Part shown: positions 54,894 through 64,000 of the stretch, one piece after another | How the letters are laid out: every line of letters starts with the position of its first letter | How positions within the stretch are numbered: position 1 is the stretch's first letter | Assembly (NCBI GenBank): GCA_030522415.1 | Contig: CM060121.1 | Location: 20,010,642-20,074,641 of the forward strand | DNA length: 64,000 nt | Source of the DNA: Channallabes apus | Lineage: Eukaryota; Chordata; Actinopteri; Siluriformes; Clariidae | Reading direction: 5' to 3' | Position numbers and translations under genes: made by a program | Notes under the pieces: generated by a model | Database searches by the model: none | The model's input: the letters and a program-made list of their open reading frames with translations, nothing else | What the model was told of the DNA's origin: nothing

Positions 54894-55704
54894 CCATTAA
54901 AAACGCACGTTTCGAGAAAAGGGATCACACGACTTGCTGCGGCTTTGCGCGGCAAGTCGTGGCAAGCTGTGAAAATGCCCTTCATTACCTGTAGGGGGCA
55001 GTCGTGTTTCAGTCTGAAGTATCTACTGAAGCTGAAAATTTCTAATTAAACCGGGCATGCGTGTTTGGAAACGCTGTGCCCGCGCTGTGGATCATTCGGT
55101 TGGGAATCATCATGGAGGTACTACACGGCATGGCTGGAGCTGGAGTTTGTCGTGTTCGAGGTAAGTTTACCTTTCTTTTTTGGATGTGATTCTCGCTTTC
55201 ATGACTCCCAATTAATGTTCATCTTAATCTCAGGACGTACAATTAGCAATATTTAAGTTTTTAATAGTGTGGAGATTCACGAAACACCGTTTTCATGTAA
55301 AAACCTGAACCTACGGAGCCCCCCAGGGGTCCTGTGGTAAATAAATAAATAAATAAAATAATAATGAACCGAGCGCGTGGATTAATACACCGAGATGCAT
55401 GTTTCTTACCCCCACACCTCGTGAAAACGGCGTGTTCAGACAAAGGCTCGCCAGTGAGGTGCCATTTCTGAACAAACTGTGTTAAAGCATTAAATGGTAA
55501 AAGAGCACTAGCAATAAATGTTTATTTTTTTTCTGAAGCTGAACTTTATTAATGAGTTACGAGTAAAGAACCTGTACATATGTTCATACAGTATTGACAG
55601 CAGCTCTAATTTGTCTAAATCGCATTGCCGACAATAAAAATAAGTAGTCATCCTGTGACCTTGCATGCTTAATCTTTCCACACATTTCTCACTTTTTCCT
55701 TAAT
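54894..55704 (+). repeat. Segmental duplication, copy 2
   Basis: This is the paralog of 186-1030 in direct orientation about 54.7 kb away. It retains the hairpin, an ATG and the GAG/gtaagt donor, and unlike copy 1 it is followed by exon-like sequence. Confidence 0.8.
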
Positions 55705-57275
55705 CCCTCACTGTATACTCTTGTATTTTTCTAACGGTGTCAGAAACTTTGTGTTAGTAGCACTGCTTGGCATGCTTGATGCCTTCCTCTTTTGTAATTT
55801 GCTTTGGATAAAGGCAAACTTACAAAAGATGAAGAAATGCCTAAATGTAGTTGTACGAATAAAAGATTATGTAATGATACAATGTAAATATTTTCACAGA
55901 AACAAAGCGTAGAGATGAGATGTGAATCTGAAGAGGATCTCTTTGATGATTGCCTGGTAAAGCATTGTTTTCTTATTAATTATACAATTTATTAATACCT
56001 TGTGTAAGTGCCATATCGCACTTGTTATGAGTTTGTTGTTGTGTTTATTTTATTTTATTTTATTTGCTGTTATTTCATTTATTCTACCTTGTTCTATTCA
56101 TTAGTAAAGCATTAAGCATTAAGTTTGTTACATAAGCCATAAGCTTTATATTTCTTAGTCATGCATCATAAGTTGACAATCGTAAGTTGGTCTGTGATGT
56201 CATTCTACTATTACATGCATTTGTGTGACTGTCATATGATTGAGAGTTCAGTTTAGATACGGAAGTCTACGGAAACACAAGCTTTTGACCGTCAGCTAAT
56301 GAGAGCTCCCGGTAAGCTAAGAATGTGAGATACAGCAACTAGGTTGTTGTAACCGTAAGCTCCCGTAAGTGGATATATACAGCAAGAGTGTTGTTATATA
56401 TCGTAAGCTAAGACTGTAATTTACAAGATACAGCAAACAGGTTGTTGTAAAAGTCAGAGATTTGCAAGATGCAGCAACTGGTGTCTGTAATCACAGTGGA
56501 TTTACTCAAGACGACTGTATGAAGTGTTGATTCTTTGATGCTGATAAAATAAACTACAAGAGACAAAGAGATCGGACTTCTGTCGTGTGAGTGAAACTTT
56601 AAACCAAAGCTACGCGTCAAAACTGGTGAAATAATATGACCGCATCTACACCTTGAATATAGAGTTTGTTGCATTGGACAGAAGCATATAAATGCAAATG
56701 AATATATAAATCCGAGTAATTATTGAACGAATTTTCATGTTTGGACTTACCCTTTAAATACAAACGCAGCATTCATCATAGGATTTCCTGACACTGTAAA
56801 GGTGCAGAGTAATCTATGGAGTGTAGCCATCTCATGCCATGTTTTACAATGTTTTACTGATGCAAGATTATTGCTAAAGCAATTTAACCCAAGTTTAACA
56901 ATCTGACGTATATGAAGTGATGGTAATTTTTTATTATCAATTATTTTTATTATTATTTTTTTCTCTGTGAAATGAAGTCAGCACAGGTTGAAGCAATTCA
57001 GATTTTTTTTTGTTTCTGTAAATTTTATGCAGGGGGACAGACGAAGTGATGCCAGTATGCACCTTCTTAAAATCCTTGTCGTCCGTGCTGTTGAAGGGGA
57101 AGAACCGGTTGGTGTATCCATAATCCTTGAAGGAGAGGAAATTTTGCAAGAATGTGGCAATAGCCCTGAGTACTGCGCTACACATTTGAGCTATTTTCAG
57201 AAAGTTCTTCTAGAACTTGATGCGATTAAGCTATCACCAAAAGTGCAATCTTTAAAGATGAAGTTATCATCTTAA
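55112..57275 (+). CDS. Candidate host gene, SAMD3-like C-terminus (three exons, partial)
   Basis: Possible exon 1 is 55112-55160 (ATG to GAG/gtaagt). Possible exon 2 is 55900-55956, after ttttcacag and before CTG/gtaaag; it is open in frame 0 and encodes EMRCESEEDLFDDCL. Exon 3 is 57033-57275, after a pyrimidine-rich acceptor ending atgcag. Its 80 residues (VVRAVEGEEPVGVSIILEGE, LSYFQKVLLELD, SPKVQSLKMKLSS) resemble the extreme C-terminus of the multicopy sterile-alpha-motif-3-like proteins of fish. Exons 2 and 3 share phase 0. Exon 1 ends in phase 1 and would misread exon 2, so it is either untranslated or unrelated. A poly-A signal AATAAA lies at 57676. The normal gene is several hundred residues, so this is probably a truncated or decayed member. 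Function is unknown. Confidence 0.4.
56311..56492 (+). repeat. Degenerate tandem repeat, about four units
   Basis: Units of roughly 45-60 bp share cgtaagct...gatacagcaac...ggttgttgtaa. They lie in the presumed intron between exons 2 and 3. The surrounding 56190-56630 could be a solo LTR (poly-A signal near 56548), but I see no TSD. Confidence 0.55.
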
Positions 57276-57883
57276 AACATTTGATTTGGCTTGACTACAA
57301 ATCTTTACATGTTGTGTTTACATGTTTAGCTTAAAATGTTTTAATGCGTTAAGGTTTCAATGACATACTTTTAAGTGCACTTAGAAAGTGTCCAGAGTGC
57401 TGATTTGAATGTTGCAACTTCACTGCTTCAGAGGGCTATTAAGTGTTAACCTTTATTCTTCAGTTTGTTTAATGTATTTTCTGCTGTATTTTATTTCTAA
57501 ATGAATGCTGTATTTTATTCATTTATTATTTTACACAATTTTGTTTAAAACAAGTATTTCAGGCCCTGGTGCCGTGCAGTTGTTTCTATGGATGCAAAAT
57601 TTAGCTGAATGCACTTTTATTAAAAAGACAACCTGTATCTAGACTGTGAATGTCAAATATTTGGTAATGTTGGTGAATAAACTGTTTAAGTATATTTTAG
57701 TTGTGTGATTTATGAAAGATATAGGTGAAATAATTACTTAAGTTTCTTTCCAAAACATACAGTAAATTAGCAATGTTTACATTATTATAGGGATTAATAT
57801 AAATTGATAAAACCAAGTACGGGAAAATCTCACAAAACAAAATGATAGTAATTTCATAAAATTAAGGTTCCTGCTGATACAAC
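57276..57883. other. 3' flank of the candidate gene
   Basis: AT-rich sequence consistent with a 3' untranslated region, with AATAAA at 57676-57681. No further coding sequence is seen. Confidence 0.4.
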
Positions 57884-59030
57884 AATGAATTAACTTTACT
57901 TGATTATTTTAAATAAATCTAATTTGTGCATTAAATATAATTATGTAACTTTTACTTGATTTCTTTTATTGTTAATTTAATTAAGTAGATTTTACCTGAC
58001 GATTACGGGTGAGTTTTACTTAGGCTGAATCCCAATTCTATTTTCTACCCCTACCCCTTCCCCTTGTCCCTTGAAACGAAGTCGCAAAGGTTTAAATAGT
58101 TCCCCTAAGAAATGGGACACCACTACAACACTGTTAAACGTCATCATACGTTGTCGCTAGTTCCTAATGTTACGTTAGAGGACATGCGCCGATGTTTATC
58201 ACACATTCCAATAAGAGAGAGATTAATCACTACCAAAGTTTTTTTGCGCCGTATTTAGATTTTTAAAAAAGTTGCTCATTTTCACCACGAAAACGGATGA
58301 GTCTTCGGGTTTCCTCAGCCGTCCCTATACAGAATATAAATGACAAAACTGTGGTAACGTTGCAATAAGTAAGAATAGTGTAAGCACCGTTCATTTACAT
58401 GTACACATACAGTATGGCCGTAAGCAAAACAAACAATGCGTTATCAAATGCTCGGCAAACTGCCGTGCTACTGAACTTTCATATTTGTTTGTAGCATGCA
58501 GTAAAGTGAATGTGACATAAAAATATATATTTGTAATATTGTGCAATCTGTACTATCCGCTAGCAAACTTTAGCGATTTTTTTGCAAACGTTTATTTACA
58601 GAACATCACCATAAACACAAACACAAGACTAAAGGTAATATACATATAATGAAAACTTGTCATAAAAATCTTAAAAACCCATAAAAATTAACATTTATGG
58701 GTCTGCTTGCTCGAGTGAGCAGCCATGTTGAAAATTTCGCTTAGCCCTTCGTTTGAAGTGAGGTCCCGAAAAATCTTCGTTTGGAGGGCTATCTGGCCCT
58801 TCCCCCTACCCCTCCAACCAAAAGAGAAATGAGACACCCCTACCCCTTCACGTGAACGCACCAAACGGAAGGGTAGGGCTATGTGTATTGGGATTCAGCC
58901 TTAATATTGGAGCAATAAAATTTACTTAAAATCTCTGTGTCCAAATTGTTACGAGGATTTTATCAAGTAAATCTTACAAGTTCTTTTTTTCAGTGCATGG
59001 GTGAACACGATGATTTAAGAATTTAATTAA
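57884..59030 (+). repeat. AT-rich repeat, second copy (split by MITE)
   Basis: This is homologous to 3128-3389 except for the inserted 58023-58900 element. It ends, like copy 1, at a TA/TG microsatellite. Confidence 0.7.
58023..58900. mobile_element. Harbinger-type MITE (878 bp) with known empty site
   Basis: The perfect terminal inverted repeats GGCTGAATCCCAAT / ATTGGGATTCAGCC are flanked by TTA on both sides (58020-58022, 58901-58903). The paralogous locus at about 3255-3272 reads gttttacttaatattgg without the insertion, proving the borders. The interior has no transposase frame; subterminal regions are rich in cccctaccccttcccc-like runs. Confidence 0.85.
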
Positions 59031-59040
59031 ACACGAATAT

Positions 59041-59192
59041 ATATATATATTGTGTGTGTGTGTGTGTGTGTGTGTGACCGGTGCAACTCACATGTACTAT
59101 TCCATTGTCACTCATACTGCCGTAGTTTTTAGAGCCCTAAAAAAGCATTCGCTAGTTAGTAAGTAAATAAAAGTCAAATGAATAAATAGTTT

Positions 59193-59245
<53 letters not shown>
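59041..59245. repeat. (AT)n and (TG)n microsatellites
   Basis: An AT run leads into TG at 59051-59076, and a longer AT run occupies about 59199-59245. Confidence 0.95.
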
Positions 59246-59250
<5 letters not shown>

Positions 59251-59840
59251 GAAATATGTATAAAGAAAATATAATTAATATTTTCGTGTTTAATTACAAA
59301 AAAAAAAAACATTTTAATGGTTAGTGATTGTAGCAGACATTTACACTATTTTTGAGAACTATTAAGTTCTCCTTCAACGTGTCATAGCCGATAACTGCCC
59401 CTTTGATCTGCTGGGTATGGCGGGGCGTCGACTGCTGATCAGTGTAAAGTAGCGTCACAAACACACTCATAAACTCTCCGTGTGCACACACATAAACTCT
59501 CCGTGCACACACACACACGATTTATAGATAAAATGCAGACATAAACACCCCACCCCCCAGGAAAACAACAAACACAAATATATAGACTACAGTACTCGCT
59601 TTTCCAACACGCTAGCGCGCTCCGATGTGAGCCGATTTATTCAAGTCATAATTAGAGAATATAGACAGATTAATAACAGAGAAAGTGTAATACGATGTCT
59701 ATACAGTAAATAAAAAGAAAAGTATCAAATCCAACTATTAAGTCTGATTTTATTGCTATCATTAACCATTTATGTTATATATTTATTTATTTTATATTAT
59801 TTTATTTTATATTACATTATTTTTTATATATTATATTTAT
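59246..59840. other. No gene recognised
   Basis: It contains aaactctccgtgcacacaca, which recurs as aaactctccgtgcacgcaca at about 63425 on the far side of the LINE. This may be a local duplication split by the LINE. Nothing else is supported. Confidence 0.4.
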
Positions 59841-62804
59841 ACAATGCTTGCTCTGAAGGACTTTATCTAAAAGCCAGACTGACCAAGTTTCAGGGAAATC
59901 TTTGTCCAATTCCTCGCGCGACATTGCTGCCTGTCAACTTGGCTACGTTCCATATGGCACTTTGTAACACATCGCTCAATAACAAAACATTTATTCTCAA
60001 TGATGTCATTTCCGCTCATAATCTGGATTTGTTTTTTCTTACTGAAACCTGGCTTTGTCCAGGTGACGTTAGTGCCTTTTCAGAACTTCTCCCCTCTGGC
60101 TATCTTTATTTCAACACCCCGCGACAAACGGGTAGGGGTGGGGGGTTAGCCACCATATACAGTCAGACACTGAAGTGTCGCCAGCTGTCCACTAGAGGGT
60201 TCTCTAGTTTTGAGTTACAAGTTTTTGTGCTCACATTGCCCTGCCCTATTTTATGTGCAGGAATCTACCGGCCACCCAGAATAAACAATGACTTTTTAAA
60301 TGATTTTTCAGAGCTTTTGTCAGAGTTTATGCCAAAGTTTGACAATATTTTAATCTGTGGTGACTTTAACATTCATGTTTGTTGCCCCTCTGATAAATTT
60401 GCAAATTATTTTAATGCACTTCTCCATTCACTGGATTTGACCCAGTCCATATCCTGCCCGACTCATAGGTTAGGTCATAGCCTTGATCTTATGGGGTGAC
60501 AGTATCAATCTGTGAGGTTTCGGAGTTTCCCGTATCTGATCACTCTCTTATACGGTTTGATATCTGTGCTATTCCATCTGCACCCATATCCATTGCCACC
60601 CAACGGCGGTGAATCATTACCTCTTCTACAGTTAATGACTTTGTTACTGCCTTTACTGCCTCTGACTTCTGCTCGGCTGCTGACTTGACATCATCTCCGT
60701 GTCCTGAACTTTTCCTTTCCTCCTTCCACACCACTTGCTCTCAGATTATGGATCTTGTTGCCCCCTATAGGATAATAGGTACCAAAAGCTCATCAGACCC
60801 CTGGCTCAATGATACAGCACGAGCCCTTAGGCGTCGGTGTAGACAGACTGAGTATAAATGGAAGAAGGATAGACTGCAGGTGTCACTGGAGATGTTTAGA
60901 GATAGCCTTTCCACCTATCACAGAGCAGTGAAGGAAGCTAAAGGAAAGTACCTCTCCAATCTCATCAACAGCAATAGTCATCGCCCTGGAATTTTATTCA
61001 GCACTATTAACTCTGTGATAAATCCGGGGTCTACTGGTTTGAATAATGTATTTGAACACTCCTGTAATACATTCAAACAGTACTTTTTGGACAAGGTTTC
61101 GTCTGTTAGGCAAGCCATCACACAAGCCCCTGTCGCTGTTATATCTTCACAAGAAGCACAATGTGTGTTGGAGAACTTTGAGACAGTTACTCTCGTAGAC
61201 CTTATAAAAGCTGTCCATGAATTGAAGGTTACCTCCTGCCCTCTAGACGCTGTTCCTGTAAGGATAATGAAGGAAGCTATTGACATCATGGGCCCCAGCC
61301 TTGTCTCCTTTATACAGTTGTCTTAGTTCGGGCACTGTTCCGACTGCCCTCAAGCATGTCATTGTTCGACCACTGCTAAAGAAACCAAACCTTGATCCTT
61401 CTATACTGTCCAATTTCCGTCCTATATCTCATCTGCCTTTCTTGGCTAAGCTAATGGAGAAGCTTGTTGTCATCCAGCTTCAGTCTTATCTCCAACTGCA
61501 TGCCATTGCCGATAAATTTCAGTCTGGTTTCAGGTCTCGGCATAGCACGGAGTCTGCACTACTTAGGGTCCATAATGACATTCTTGGAGCCCTAGACAGT
61601 AAAAATTCTGTTGTTTTGGTGTTATTAGATCTAACTGCTGCATTTGATACCGTAGATCATGCCGTCCTTATTTCTTGACTTCAACACACTATCGGACTGC
61701 AGGGCACGGTTCTCAAATGGTTCTCATCATACCTCACAAACAGAACTTTTTCAGTTATGTTAAATGACCTCTCCTCTTCAGTGGCTCCTTTGTCATCGGG
61801 TGTCCCTCAGGGATCCATTCTTGGTCCTATATTGTTCTCACTCTATATGCTGCCATTAGGTCAACTCATGTCTAATCACAATGTCCGTTTTCACTTTTAT
61901 GCAGATGATCTTCAGATCTACCTTCCCGTGGTTCTGAGTAACTGCTCTGCACTGGACTCTCTTTATAACTGTATTTTTAACATCAGAAAATGGCTCTCTC
62001 ATAACTTCCTGCACCTGAATGAAGAAAAGACCAAGTACACTCTGTTCACTCCGGGCTCATTCAACAGCTCTCCCAATTTTGGTCCTTTAACACCTCGGTT
62101 TGTTCCGGTAGTACGCAACCTGGGTGTTATTTTTGACAGTGGTATGCTTTTTGAAAAGCAGATAAGTGCAGTTGTGAAGGCAAGCTTTTACCAGCTAAGG
62201 CTCCTCACTAAGGTTTTGAAAAAGCTGTCCATGCCTTCATTAGCTCGCGGATTGACCACTGTAATGCCCTCTACTCTGGACTTAATAAATCACTGCTAAA
62301 TCGGCTTCATCTGATACAAAATGCTGCAGCACGTCTCCTCTCCAATACCTCTAAACGCTCTGGCTCCCAGTGCGGTTTAGGGTAGAGTTTAAGATTCTGG
62401 TGTTTGTATTTAAGGCCATCAATGGTCTGGCTCCTGTCTATCTCGCGGAGTTGGTAATGGTTCACCACCCAACCAGAACTCTGCGCTCTTCAGAATATAC
62501 CACGTTGGTCATACCCAAGTTCAAGTATAAAAAGTTTGGAGGCCGGTCATTTGCCGTCCAGGGCCCAAAATTGTGGAACGTACTACCGGGACAGCTTCGA
62601 AACATTACGGAGTTGTGTGTTTTTAAATCACAGTTGAAGACACATCTTTTTAGACTAGCTTTTGATATATAGCTATTGATTTGATCATTGTTTTTATGCT
62701 GTTTATTGTGTCTTTGCTTTTATACTGGAAAGCGCCCTGGGCATCTTTAGGTTGTTGTAGGTCGCTATACAAATAAAATTTGATTGATTGATTGATTGAT
62801 TGAT
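59841..62804 (+). mobile_element. L2/CR1-like LINE, copy G (third family, decayed)
   Basis: The element runs from just before the endonuclease to a 3' end with tcgctatacaaataaaattt and a (gatt)n tail of about six units (62781-62804). The tail and the protein differ from copies A-D but match the relic at 37960-44568. Several frameshifts and stops are present. Confidence 0.88.
59953..62672 (+). pseudogene. LINE copy G endonuclease-RT remnant
   Basis: Blocks: 59953-60499, endonuclease (FFLTETWLCPGDVSAF, ILICGDFNIHV, ending at an in-frame TGA); 60685-61326, linker (SSDPWLNDTARALRRRC); 61330-61678, RT fingers and palm (IVRPLLKKPNLDPSILSNF, LLDLTAAFDTVDHAVL, then TGA); 61757-62299, RT core (GVPQGSILGPILFSLYMLPL, active site FYADDLQIYLP); and 62370-62672, C-terminal region (KAINGLAPVYLAEL, GPKLWNVLP). 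The scattered lesions mean it is inactive. The SDH region is out of frame near 60535 (YLITLLY context). Confidence 0.85.
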
Positions 62805-62849
62805 GAAGAATAGCGTTCCTAACCCACTATTATTTTAATCTTAAATAAA

Positions 62850-63060
62850 GTTGGCCTAATACAATATTGTTTCCAGTGCTGAAGCAAACATGATTTTGTT
62901 TTAGTCTATTCGCTGAATACAACGCGACCCACATCACCTGTGGGTGAAGACCCACAGAAACCGTTACTGTAATCCCCCTTCTCACCTTTCCTTGGTGTGA
63001 AGTTATCAAACCGGTTTCACTGATGGGGTAATTCTGCTTCAATCACTTTCCGATGCTGTT
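62850..63060. repeat. Dispersed repeat related to 5444-5646 and 7228-7290
   Basis: 62855-62905 matches the complement of 7228-7290. 62950-63045 matches parts of the foldback at 5444-5646 in collapsed form. It could be one end of a repeat whose longer copy spans about 5.4-7.3 kb. Confidence 0.55.
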
Positions 63061-64000
63061 GCTAGGAAATTCCAACCCACAGCCCACAACAACAAGCAAA
63101 TAAGAGACATAATTAACTTCTTAGAAAGAAAAGATTGAGTTTTCCTCTTTTGTGACCATTTGCCATATACAGTACTGCCTGCTTTATTATATATTTAATA
63201 AAACTTTATTGCAACTAAATTGTTTGTTGAAAACAGTGAAACATAAAACACAAACCGAAAGGGCAAATTAAGGAATGTACGAAATATTTACACCTTTACC
63301 GTGTTCAAATAAATATTGTAGAGTTACTGCATTGTTTCAAGACATCCTTAATAAAAAAAAATTCCCCTAATTATATGTCCACAACATACACTTATCAACT
63401 TATCCACATAAACTTATCAACACAAACTCTCCGTGCACGCACACACAATCTCTAAAAAATGTATATTAATAACATACATATACAAATAAACAAAAATGTA
63501 AACATCTATATTGAAGTTTACGGTGAACGCAGAGTCGGCTAAGCACACGTGATGACGCGCGCGCCCTCACCTCTGTTACGGCTGCCTATTTGGCCAAAAA
63601 AATTATAATAATTGAACGATATGTCTGGTCCTGGAAAGAGACATTAACAGTCCGGTGCTGAGAAACGAAATAACCGAAAGGAAAAAAAAGCCTAAGATGA
63701 AGCCCGTGCATCAAATCCAGAAATAAAACTTATTTGCGTATACTAATACTATTTTACTAATAATGCGTTTTAATGTCGGTGATAATTTCATGACTAACCA
63801 TGGGCATAAATTTCATTTAACAGTAGGGGGGACAATAAATATATATTTTTATAAATTTATTGCATTGTTTATGTTGTTTACAGTCAAGCCATCAACATAC
63901 AATAAAATGTAAACATGAGATCTAAACTAAAAACTGTGCTCCCTGTGCTGGTGCTGGCAATATCATCTCTTTGTTCAGCTGTCTCCGGCTCCCTCCCTGG
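63061..64000. other. No gene recognised to window end
   Basis: AT-rich sequence with one GC-richer patch at 63525-63590 (gatgacgcgcgcgccc). The last 60 bases (ctgtgctccctgtgctggtg) enter another composition and may start a feature beyond the window. Confidence 0.4.

Noticed and set aside
54503..56195. TIR element around the candidate gene (cgtaagttgg strings on both sides)
   Set aside because: The two similar strings are in direct rather than inverted orientation and no TSD is seen.

Overview
The window looks like repeat-dense, non-coding DNA from a ray-finned (teleost) fish. The evidence is spliceosomal-type exon borders, CA/TG and AT microsatellites, L2/CR1-like, RTE and L1-clade LINEs, Tc1, hAT and Harbinger DNA transposons, Gypsy LTR elements and tRNA-derived SINEs. 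I cannot name the species from sequence alone. No bacterial operon, CRISPR array or complete host gene is visible. Mobile elements in several nested generations explain most of the 64 kb.

Layout. 186-1030 is one copy of a duplicated gene-start-like segment (second copy 54894-55704). 1354-2935 is a Tc1 element with IR/DR ends and a broken transposase. 3472-5312 is a hAT deletion derivative that keeps zinc-finger pieces only. 5444-7300 holds foldback and duplicated low-copy repeats. 7402-10441 is a 5'-truncated L2-like LINE (copy A). 11121-14503 is an antisense L1-clade LINE with target-site duplications (TSDs), split by an 871-bp Harbinger-type element. 14615-25044 is a Gypsy element with 5-bp TSDs. 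Its 5' LTR plus gag start, together with 121 bp of flank, is tandemly duplicated (1560-bp unit), and its RNase H domain is split by an almost full-length L2-like LINE (copy B). A tRNA-SINE (25229-25541), a possible Helitron (27655-28553) and a degraded hAT (28679-29268) follow.

29812-34160 is an antisense RTE LINE with a 19-bp TSD, itself split by a 1170-bp hAT with a perfect 8-bp TSD. 34522-37914 is an antisense L2-like LINE of another subfamily (copy C) with a long EN-RT frame. 37960-44568 is an older antisense LINE fragment split by a 4882-bp element (38502-43383) with inverted ends and TA borders. That element matches no transposon I recognise. Inside it are an internal tandem duplication, a small SINE with a tRNA-Ile(UAU)-like head and an L2-like tail, and, antisense, a promoter-like exon and a 33-residue terminal-exon-like ORF.

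47879-49569 is a second RTE copy. 49523-50476 is a GC-rich, hairpin-bounded proline-rich ORF next to an LTR-like stretch. 50477-53566 is L2-like LINE copy D. 53910-54260 is a Gypsy pol scrap. 54894-57275 is the only candidate host gene: a possible first exon, a small middle exon and a 3' coding exon whose C-terminus resembles the SAMD3-like multicopy proteins of fish. 58023-58900 is a Harbinger-type MITE whose empty site is preserved at 3261. 59841-62804 is another broken LINE.

The elements do not act as a pathway. Their logic is stratigraphic: each insertion dates the one it interrupts. The best leads are the unclassified 4.9-kb TIR element, the SINE/LINE tail pairing, the frameshift shared by both RTE copies, the endonuclease SDH-to-SDR change in the longest LINE ORF, and the 1560-bp LTR-gag tandem duplication.
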